DNA of 64,000 bases from Arthrobacter sp. AZCC_0090 (GTDB taxonomy: Bacteria; Actinomycetota; Actinomycetes; Actinomycetales; Micrococcaceae): the NCBI RefSeq assembly GCF_014207375.1, contig NZ_JACHEE010000001.1:248001-312000 (forward strand). Direction: 5' to 3'. Made by a program: the position numbers and the translations under genes. Position 1 is the stretch's first letter; each line of letters starts with the position of its first letter. Positions 57,635 through 64,000 of this stretch are shown here, piece after piece. Below the pieces are notes generated by a model. That model had not been told where the DNA came from, made no database searches, and saw only the letters and a list, made by a program, of their open reading frames with translations.

Positions 57635-58507
57635 GTGAGTTCGCAGAACCGAACCGGCAGCCGACGCATAAAGATCACCTCGATCACTGGCTTGGCACTA
57701 GCCGGCGCGTTGGTTTTGACTGGATGTTCACCAGAGGTAGAGAAGGGCTGGTTGCCCACTGAACGTGGCACCACCAACCACACCGATCGGATCATGGACC
57801 TCTGGGTCAACTCATGGATCGCCGCCCTGGCCGTCGGCATTATTACTTGGGGCCTGCTGGTCTGGTGCATCATCGCCTACCGCCGCCGCAAGGGGACCAC
57901 GGGTTTCCCGAAACAGCTTAGCTACAACCTCCCTCTGGAGGTCTTTTATTTGACCATTCCGCTGTTCATGGTCTTGGTGTTCTTCTACTTCACCGACCAG
58001 GACCAGCGTGCAATTGATGACCGCTCCCAGCCGGCCGACGTCGTCGTTGACGTCCGTGGCAAGCAGTGGGCCTGGGACTTCAACTACGTCAAAGGCTCGG
58101 TCGTCAGCGAGGACCTTCACGAAGCAGGCGTCCAGGCGCACCTCACAGGCAACAATGTGGACAAGGACAAGCTCCCCACGTTGTACCTTCCGGTCAACAA
58201 GTCGGTTGACCTGGAGCTGAACTCCCGTGACGTCATTCACTCTTTCTGGGTCCCCGCCTTCCTGCAGAAGCGCGACATGATTCCCGGCAAGACCAACTAC
58301 ATCAGGTTGACCCCCACCAAAGAGGGAACCTATGACGGCAAGTGCGCCGAACTTTGCGGTGAATACCACTCAGAGATGCTGTTCCGCGTGAAGGTCGTTT
58401 CCGAGGCTGAGTTCCAGGCTCACATGGATCAGCTTCGCCAGAGCGGCAACACCGGTCTTCTCGATTCGAAGTACGACCGCAACCCGAACCTGAACGAGAA
58501 GAATTAA
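57635..58507 (+). CDS. ctaC: Cytochrome c oxidase subunit II
   Basis: Subunit II of the aa3-type oxidase, carrying the CuA centre that accepts electrons from cytochrome c; 290 residues. The lipobox LVLTGC ends at Cys31, followed by two membrane helices ([31 protein letters not shown]) and the extracellular cupredoxin domain with [12 protein letters not shown] (Cys237, Cys241). GTG at 57635 with AGGAAGGG ahead. Followed by ctaD after 10 bases. Confidence 0.96.
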   Translation: MSSQNRTGSRRIKITSITGLALAGALVLTGCSPEVEKGWLPTERGTTNHTDRIMDLWVNSWIAALAVGIITWGLLVWCIIAYRRRKGTTGFPKQLSYNLPLEVFYLTIPLFMVLVFFYFTDQDQRAIDDRSQPADVVVDVRGKQWAWDFNYVKGSVVSEDLHEAGVQAHLTGNNVDKDKLPTLYLPVNKSVDLELNSRDVIHSFWVPAFLQKRDMIPGKTNYIRLTPTKEGTYDGKCAELCGEYHSEMLFRVKVVSEAEFQAHMDQLRQSGNTGLLDSKYDRNPNLNEKN

Positions 58508-58517
58508 GGGAAGCGAC

Positions 58518-60236
58518 GTGGCTACTTACACTCAATCCGCCGGAGTCCTTGAGTCCCCGGTCGTTCCGAAATCCAAGGGACGCATTGTCGTCAACTGGAT
58601 CACCTCCACGGACCACAAGACCATCGGGTACATGTACCTGATCGCGTCCTTTGTGTTCTTCTGCCTGGGCGGCGTCATGGCGCTGCTCATCCGTGCAGAG
58701 CTGTTCGAGCCCGGCATGCAGATCCTGCAGACCAAGGAACAGTACAATCAGCTCTTCACGATGCACGGCACCGTCATGCTCCTGATGTTTGCGACCCCGT
58801 TGTTCGCCGGCTTCGCCAACGTCATCATGCCGCTCCAGATCGGCGCCCCTGACGTTGCCTTCCCCCGACTGAACGCGCTGGCCTTCTGGTTCTTCCTCTT
58901 CGGCTCCACCATCGCCGTGTCCGGCTTCATCACCCCGCAGGGTGCGGCATCATTCGGCTGGTTCGCCTATGCGCCGTTGTCGAACACGACATTTACGCCG
59001 GGGGTCGGCGGCGATCTCTGGGTCTTCGGCCTCGCACTGTCCGGCTTCGGAACCATCCTGGGTGCCGTCAACTTCATCACCACGATCATCTGCATGCGCG
59101 CTCCGGGCATGACGATGTGGCGCATGCCGATCTTCACTTGGAACACGCTGGTCACTGCCATCTTGGTCCTCATGGCCTTCCCGCCGCTCGCCGCTGCGCT
59201 CTTCGCACTTGGTGCCGACCGCCGTTTCGGCGCCCACATCTTCGATCCGGAGAACGGCGGAGCTGTCCTCTGGCAGCACCTGTTCTGGTTCTTCGGCCAC
59301 CCCGAGGTGTACATTATTGCCTTGCCGTTCTTCGGCATTGTTTCCGAGATCTTCCCGGTATTCAGCCGCAAACCGATCTTCGGCTACAAGGGTCTGGTCT
59401 ACGCGACCATTGCCATTGCTGCTTTGTCGGTGACCGTGTGGGCCCACCACATGTATGTCACGGGATCCGTCCTGCTTCCGTTCTTCTCCTTCATGACGAT
59501 GCTGATCGCGGTACCCACCGGCGTGAAGTTCTTCAACTGGATCGGAACACTGTGGCAAGGCTCGATTACCTTTGAAACGCCCATGCTCTGGAGCATCGGC
59601 TTCCTGGTCACCTTCCTCTTCGGTGGTCTGACCGGCATCATCCTGGCGTCTCCGCCGCTTGACTTCCACGTTTCGGACTCGTACTTCGTGGTGGCGCACT
59701 TCCACTACGTGGTCTTCGGGACGGTGGTGTTCGCCATGTTTGCGGGCTTCTACTTCTGGTGGCCCAAGTGGACCGGCAAGATGCTCAACGAACGCCTGGG
59801 CAAGATCCACTTCTGGCTTCTGTTCCTGGGTTTCCACGGCACCTTCCTCATCCAGCACTGGCTCGGCGTCGAGGGCATGCCCCGCCGTTACGCGGACTAC
59901 ATGCCGCAGGACAACTTCACCTGGATGAACCAGTTCTCCACGATTTCCTCCTTCGTCCTTGGTGCGTCGCTCCTGCCCTTCTTCTGGAACGTCTACATCA
60001 CGTGGCGCAGCAACAAGAAGGTTGAAGTTGACGATCCCTGGGGCTTCGGCGCCTCGCTTGAGTGGGCTACGTCTTGCCCGCCGCCGCGGCACAACTTCAC
60101 TTCGCTTCCCCGTATCCGTTCCGAGCGTCCGGCCCTGGATCTGCACCACCCGGAGCTCGCACAGCACCACACAGCACAGACGCCTGAGCCGGCAGCAACA
60201 CTGCTCGGCAATGCTGATCAGAAGGACGCCAAGTGA
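58518..60236 (+). CDS. ctaD: Cytochrome c oxidase subunit I
   Basis: Catalytic heme-copper subunit with twelve membrane helices, 572 residues. Copper-B and heme ligands are visible: FTMHGTVM (low-spin heme His), [14 protein letters not shown] (the H-P-E-V-Y cross-link), [11 protein letters not shown] and [14 protein letters not shown] start. Overlaps ctaF by 4 bases. Confidence 0.97.
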   Translation: MATYTQSAGVLESPVVPKSKGRIVVNWITSTDHKTIGYMYLIASFVFFCLGGVMALLIRAELFEPGMQILQTKEQYNQLFTMHGTVMLLMFATPLFAGFANVIMPLQIGAPDVAFPRLNALAFWFFLFGSTIAVSGFITPQGAASFGWFAYAPLSNTTFTPGVGGDLWVFGLALSGFGTILGAVNFITTIICMRAPGMTMWRMPIFTWNTLVTAILVLMAFPPLAAALFALGADRRFGAHIFDPENGGAVLWQHLFWFFGHPEVYIIALPFFGIVSEIFPVFSRKPIFGYKGLVYATIAIAALSVTVWAHHMYVTGSVLLPFFSFMTMLIAVPTGVKFFNWIGTLWQGSITFETPMLWSIGFLVTFLFGGLTGIILASPPLDFHVSDSYFVVAHFHYVVFGTVVFAMFAGFYFWWPKWTGKMLNERLGKIHFWLLFLGFHGTFLIQHWLGVEGMPRRYADYMPQDNFTWMNQFSTISSFVLGASLLPFFWNVYITWRSNKKVEVDDPWGFGASLEWATSCPPPRHNFTSLPRIRSERPALDLHHPELAQHHTAQTPEPAATLLGNADQKDAK

Positions 60237-60634
60237 AGATCGAATCATGGATTTTTGGAGCCGGGAGCTTCTTCTTCGTCCCGGTTGCGCTGGCCTACGG
60301 TTTCCTGACCCACTGGTCTGAGTGGGTTGGCACCCTGGGTATCCTCCTAGTTGGTGGCCTGGCCGGCATGATCGGCGCTTACCTCGGTTTCACCGGCAAG
60401 CGCGTCGGCATGCGTCCGGAAGACCGCCCTGACGCCGAGATCCACGAAGGCGCCGGTGAGCAGGGACACTTCAGCCCTTGGAGCTGGTGGCCGCTGGTCC
60501 TTGGCTTGGCTTGTGCTGGTGGCTTCCTTGGTCTCGCAGTTGGATTCTGGATTACGTTCGTCGCCGCTGGCCTGGCTCTCGTAGCCCTGGTTGGCTGGGT
60601 CTTTGAATACAGCCGCGGAGATCACGCACACTAG
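60233..60634 (+). CDS. ctaF: Cytochrome c oxidase subunit IV (actinobacterial)
   Basis: Small membrane subunit of the actinobacterial aa3 oxidase, 133 residues, with four hydrophobic segments and the family start [23 protein letters not shown] start overlaps the ctaD stop. It ends the ctaC-ctaD-ctaF operon, before a strong terminator. Confidence 0.93.
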   Translation: MKIESWIFGAGSFFFVPVALAYGFLTHWSEWVGTLGILLVGGLAGMIGAYLGFTGKRVGMRPEDRPDAEIHEGAGEQGHFSPWSWWPLVLGLACAGGFLGLAVGFWITFVAAGLALVALVGWVFEYSRGDHAH

Positions 60635-60646
60635 TAGTACCTGAAA

Positions 60647-60690
60647 CAACGACGGCGGGCCCCACCTTGGTGGGGCCCGCCGTCGTTGTA
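60647..60690. terminator. Terminator after ctaF
   Basis: A perfect 21-base inverted repeat (60647-60667 and 60670-60690) with a 2-base loop, between the convergent ctaF and ptsH genes. Confidence 0.9.
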
Positions 60691-60748
60691 GTGTCCGGAT
60701 AGGCTCGCCGGCTACACCGTCCGAACCGAGTATCCCCGCTTGGTGGCT

Positions 60749-61042
60749 TCAGCGCCCTTCTACGGCCTCCAGGACGGCCGAAAGGGCCACCAGGGCATCG
60801 TTCACCTCTTCAAGGGTTCGACCAGCTGGCAGCGCTTCTCCAGGGACGGAGAGAACCACCTCGCAGCCATGGCCGAAGTCCTCGGTCATGACCTCAAGCA
60901 GGGACCTGGCATCGACCGCCTGCTGGCCGGGCTTCCGGATGGTCACCGGAAGGCCTGTGGCCGTCACTGCACGGACAAACACGGCGGCTGCCCGCGCATG
61001 GAGACCTATCTCTGCGGCGACGATGGCTTTGTGCTCGGGCAA
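60749..61042 (-). CDS. ptsH: HPr phosphocarrier protein
   Basis: Phosphocarrier of the phosphotransferase system, passing phosphate from enzyme I to sugar-specific EIIA. The 97-residue protein has the active site GLHARAAAVFV (His15) and VDARSLLEVM, around the position of the regulatory serine. No ptsI lies beside it in the window. Divergent from dasR, with a dre-like site between. Confidence 0.94.
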   Translation of the reverse strand: MPEHKAIVAAEIGLHARAAAVFVRAVTATGLPVTIRKPGQQAVDARSLLEVMTEDFGHGCEVVLSVPGEALPAGRTLEEVNDALVALSAVLEAVEGR

Positions 61043-61139
61043 ACCGGCTCCTTTTGACTCGGACGGCCAAGATGCCGACTGCGATTTTGATCCCTACAAG
61101 CGTAGCGCCGCCACAGGAAGCCACCGTTCGCGATGTCCA

Positions 61140-61155
61140 GCTGGTCTAGACCTGC
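61140..61155. promoter_or_regulatory. dre-like operator between ptsH and the GntR gene
   Basis: GCTGGTCTAGACCTGC holds the central TGGTCTAGACC of the DasR response element (consensus ACTGGTCTAGACCAGT). It lies in the shared promoter region of ptsH and the DasR-like gene. Confidence 0.75.
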
Positions 61156-61208
61156 AGGGAGATTGGCCTACGCTTGTTTCATGGAAGATTTCTTGGCCGG
61201 AGACCGTC

Positions 61209-62000
61209 ATGCCTGCTGAAGCGACACGTATCGCGGGGGAGATTGACCGCAAGAACGGCACTCCCATCTACGTACAACTGCGCGAAATCCTCCGCAGCCA
61301 CATCTCGGAGTCCTGCAAGCCCGGTGCTGCGTTGCCGTCGGAACGGGACCTCTCCGAACGTTTCGGACTTGCCAGGATGACGGTGCGGCAGGCCATTGAT
61401 GCCCTCGTCGGCGAGGAGGTCATTGAGCGTGTGGTTGGCCTGGGAACTTTCGTCCGCAAACCGAAGCTGGATCTCCAAGTAAAGCTCACGTCGTACAGTG
61501 AGGAAATGCAACGCCGCGGCATGGTTCCGGCGGCGAAGGTTTTGAGCTTTGAGCAGATTGCCGCGAGTGCCTTCCTGGCGCGGGAACTCCAACTAGAGGA
61601 GGGCACTCCGTTGGTTCGCTTCAGGCGACTCCTGCTCGCCGACAATGAGCCTATGAGCGTCGATGAGAACTTCATCCCTGCCCACCGCGTTCCCGGCCTT
61701 TTGGACGAAGCGCCCCCCACCTCGCTCTACAACGTGTTGAGCGAAAAGTACGGGCTCGTTATGGAATGGGGCGAGGACATGATCGAAGCAACGGCAGCTT
61801 CGCCATCTACTGCCCGGCTCTTGAACGTGGATGTCGGCACTCCGCTGCTCAAGATTCAGCGTCACGCTTTCGTCGCACGCGCCATGGTGGACTACTCCGT
61901 GTCCTACTACAGGGCTGACCGGTACAAGTTGTGGGTCCCGTTGCAGCGCCCAGGCGTTCGGTCCACCCGAAGCCAATCCACGGGGTACCGCAACCACTAG
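61209..62000 (+). CDS. dasR: GntR family regulator, HutC/DasR type
   Basis: Transcriptional regulator of 263 residues. The N-terminal winged helix is PIYVQLREILRSHISES, LPSERDLSERFGLARMTVRQAIDALVGEEV, and the C-terminal UTRA ligand domain (SYSEEMQRRGMVPAAKVLSF, ATAASPSTARLLNVDVGTPLL) is complete. DasR of streptomycetes binds glucosamine 6-phosphate and represses PTS and chitin genes; this role is inferred from family, from the dre-like site and from its divergent neighbour ptsH. Confidence 0.87.
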   Translation: MPAEATRIAGEIDRKNGTPIYVQLREILRSHISESCKPGAALPSERDLSERFGLARMTVRQAIDALVGEEVIERVVGLGTFVRKPKLDLQVKLTSYSEEMQRRGMVPAAKVLSFEQIAASAFLARELQLEEGTPLVRFRRLLLADNEPMSVDENFIPAHRVPGLLDEAPPTSLYNVLSEKYGLVMEWGEDMIEATAASPSTARLLNVDVGTPLLKIQRHAFVARAMVDYSVSYYRADRYKLWVPLQRPGVRSTRSQSTGYRNH

Positions 62001-62040
62001 CCGCAAAGTGTCGTGCTGTGCTCCACCAGCCCATACACAC

Positions 62041-62086
62041 AATGAGGGAGGGCCCCGTCCGCACGCGGACGGGGCCCTCCCTCATT
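62041..62086. terminator. Bidirectional terminator between dasR and qcrB
   Basis: Arms 62041-62061 and 62066-62086 are exact 21-base reverse complements around CACG. Confidence 0.9.
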
Positions 62087-62100
62087 ACTATCGCCGAGAG

Positions 62101-63774
62101 CTAGTGGCTCAGGCTCTTGTGCTCTTCGCCGGACTCGATGGCCTCATGGTGGCCATGCCCATGTGCGGCTTCAAGCTCAGCTGGCGTTGCCGGAGCAACA
62201 CGGTCTTCGAAGAACCACTTGGAAAGAGCGGCGCGGCGCTTTTCCTTCGGGGTAACCACGCCGTGCTCGTTCGGCTCAGCTGGCAGCGGGACGGGTGACT
62301 CGAAGCCTACGAGCTTGTAGTGCTTGTAATCGTCCAAAGGTGCATGCACCTCGATGAACTCGCCGTGCGGCAAGCGCACGATGCGACCCGTCTCGCGGCC
62401 GTGCAGGGCGATCTCGCGGTCCTTGCGCTGCAGCGCAAGAGCCACGCGCTTGGCAACCATGAATGCAATGATCGGGCCAAGGAAGAAGAGCGTGCGCAGC
62501 CAGTACGTGACGTCGTTCAGGGCAACGTGGAAGTGCGTCGCGATGAGGTCCGAGCCTGCAGCAGCCCACATGACGCAGTACCAAGTGAACCCTGCGACAC
62601 CAATTGCAGTGCGGGTTGGGGCATTACGGGGCCGGTCGAGGACGTGGTGCTCGCGGTTGTCCTTGGTGATCCACCGTTCAATCCACGGGTACATGAAGAG
62701 AACCGTGAAAATGATGCCAGCAGGAACCAAGGCTGGGAGAAGGACATTCAGCGTCAGTACGTGGCCGAAGATGATGTACTCGAAGTGGAAGTCGTTGACG
62801 ACGCCTGGCATGAGACGCAGGGCACCATCGACAAATCCGATGTACCAGTCAGGCTGCGTACCGGCAGACACAGGAGAGGGGTCGTACGGCCCGTAGTTCC
62901 AGATCGGGTTGATAGTGAACATCGCAGCCATAAGCGCGACCACGCCGAACACGATGAAGAAGAAGCCACCGGCCTTTGCGGCGTAGACCGGACCCAGCGG
63001 GTAGCCAACGACGTTTCCGTCGTTGCGGCCCGGGCCAGGGTACTGCGTGTGCTTGTGGACAACCACCATGAAGAGGTGGATGACGATCATCAGAAGAATC
63101 ATGGCCGGCACCAGCAGAATGTGAAGCACGTACAGGCGGCCGATGATGGCCGTTCCCGGGAACTCGCCCCCGAAGAGGAAGAACGAGATGTACGTTCCGA
63201 TCACCGGGATGGACTTGATGACGCCGTCGATGATGCGCAGGCCGTTACCTGAGAGCAGGTCGTCGGGGAGGGAGTATCCCGTGAAGCCTTCAGCCATGGC
63301 CAGGATCAACAGGACACCACCCACAACCCAGTTCATTTCACGCGGCTTGCGGAAGGCACCCGTGAAGAACACGCGCAGCATATGCACACCAAGCGAGGCC
63401 ACGAACAGCAGAGCCGCCCAGTGGTGCACCTGGCGGAAGAACAAGCCACCGCGAATGTCGAAGGAAATGTTCAGCGAGGAGCTGTACGCCACGGACATTT
63501 CGACATTGGTCAGCGGAGTGTACGAACCCGAGTAATGGGTCTCAGCCATGGACGGGTCAAAGAAGAACGTCAGGAAGGTACCCGACATGAGGAGGATGAC
63601 AAAGGAATACAGCGCCACCTCACCGAACATGAAGGACCAGTGGTCGGGGAAGACCTTCCGGCCGAATTCACGCAGGATTCCGGACCCGCCGACGCGCTCG
63701 TCAACAAAGTCCGTAATCCGGCCAACTTTGGTCTTCGGTGCGAAGGGGACTTCAGCTGTTGATGAGGCGCTCAT
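62101..63774 (-). CDS. qcrB: Cytochrome bc1 complex cytochrome b subunit
   Basis: Quinol-oxidising membrane subunit of the actinobacterial bcc complex that joins the aa3 oxidase in a supercomplex; 557 residues, with a C-terminal extension typical of actinobacteria. The N-terminal helices carry heme b histidines ([48 protein letters not shown]). ATG at 63774 is preferred to GTG 63783; it overlaps the end of qcrA. Confidence 0.95.
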   Translation of the reverse strand: MSASSTAEVPFAPKTKVGRITDFVDERVGGSGILREFGRKVFPDHWSFMFGEVALYSFVILLMSGTFLTFFFDPSMAETHYSGSYTPLTNVEMSVAYSSSLNISFDIRGGLFFRQVHHWAALLFVASLGVHMLRVFFTGAFRKPREMNWVVGGVLLILAMAEGFTGYSLPDDLLSGNGLRIIDGVIKSIPVIGTYISFFLFGGEFPGTAIIGRLYVLHILLVPAMILLMIVIHLFMVVVHKHTQYPGPGRNDGNVVGYPLGPVYAAKAGGFFFIVFGVVALMAAMFTINPIWNYGPYDPSPVSAGTQPDWYIGFVDGALRLMPGVVNDFHFEYIIFGHVLTLNVLLPALVPAGIIFTVLFMYPWIERWITKDNREHHVLDRPRNAPTRTAIGVAGFTWYCVMWAAAGSDLIATHFHVALNDVTYWLRTLFFLGPIIAFMVAKRVALALQRKDREIALHGRETGRIVRLPHGEFIEVHAPLDDYKHYKLVGFESPVPLPAEPNEHGVVTPKEKRRAALSKWFFEDRVAPATPAELEAAHGHGHHEAIESGEEHKSLSH

Positions 63775-64000
63775 GCTCGTCACGCTCCCAGTAACTCGGT
63801 CCTACAGGTTCTTTGAAGTCGCTCGTGGCTACGAGGTAGCCCTCAGCGTCGACCGCGATGGGCAGCTGGGGGAGCGGACGGCTGGCGGGTCCGAAGACAA
63901 CCTTGCATTCCTTGGTGAGGTCGAAGGTCGACTGGTGGCACGGGCACAGCAGGTGGTGCGTCTGCTGCTCGTACAAAGCAACCGGGCAACCAACGTGGGT
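63752..64000 (-). CDS. qcrA: Rieske iron-sulfur protein of the bc1 complex, 5' end outside window
   Basis: C-terminal 82 residues of the Rieske subunit, open to the right edge. Both cluster-binding boxes are visible, [13 protein letters not shown] and [11 protein letters not shown], which hold the 2Fe-2S cluster by two Cys and two His. The stop lies inside the start of qcrB (about 23-base overlap), so the two are cotranscribed. Confidence 0.93.
   Translation of the reverse strand, partial: THVGCPVALYEQQTHHLLCPCHQSTFDLTKECKVVFGPASRPLPQLPIAVDAEGYLVATSDFKEPVGPSYWERDEHERLINS

Overview
The window is about 64 kb of a high-GC actinobacterial chromosome. Gene content and order suggest Arthrobacter sensu lato (Micrococcaceae): an actinobacterial integration host factor beside gmk and rpoZ, a PriA without helicase motifs, HrcA with a CIRCE element, a DasR-type regulator beside ptsH, aa3/bc1 respiratory genes, many GTG/TTG starts and family-typical DUF3043, DUF3097 and DUF4870 proteins. 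Genus is inferred from these features; no database search was possible. Most of the window is housekeeping. I saw no tRNA, rRNA, CRISPR array, insertion sequence or prophage.

Layout. 1-9.5 kb: 3' part of carB, then pyrF, mihF, gmk, rpoZ, coaBC, metK and priA (pyrimidines, nucleotides, CoA, SAM, replication restart). 9.5-13.5 kb: a minus-strand run of SorC-type regulator, aldo/keto reductase, alpha/beta hydrolase and glycosyltransferase, divergent from glpD-glpF-glpK (13.6-17.9 kb). 18.0-21.8 kb: a leucine-rich leader peptide with attenuator, leuS and a DegV protein. 21.8-23.8 kb: a two-gene minus-strand cassette of a papain-like cysteine protease fused to six propeller-type repeats and a chagasin-type inhibitor. 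24.2-28.3 kb: comEA, comEC (no metallo-beta-lactamase domain), holA and rpsT. 28.5-38 kb: MazF-like protein, lepA, hemW, DUF4870, DUF3097, CIRCE-hrcA-dnaJ-rsmE and a GerMN lipoprotein. 38.4-44 kb: phoH-ybeY-CBS protein-era and an LCP protein. 44-49.6 kb: M13 peptidase, leuA with its own leucine leader peptide, recO and uppS. 49.7-53.5 kb: an operon of an FAD dehydrogenase and two paralogous hydrolases. 53.5-57.5 kb: pyrD, DUF3043, an M20 dipeptidase and a HesB/ErpA protein. 57.6-64 kb: ctaC-ctaD-ctaF, ptsH/dasR divergent around a dre-like operator, and qcrB/qcrA (partial).

The strongest candidate for a little-described system is the protease-propeller plus inhibitor cassette. It carries an intact papain catalytic set, no signal peptide, a repeat domain resembling PLL-type lectins or toxin propellers, and a cognate-looking chagasin gene 12 bases downstream in the same transcript. 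It sits between degV and comEA, in otherwise conserved core genes, like an acquired protease-antidote module. Second are the two related leader peptides of leuS and leuA, which share an R-A-x-LLLS core and point to coordinated leucine-responsive attenuation.
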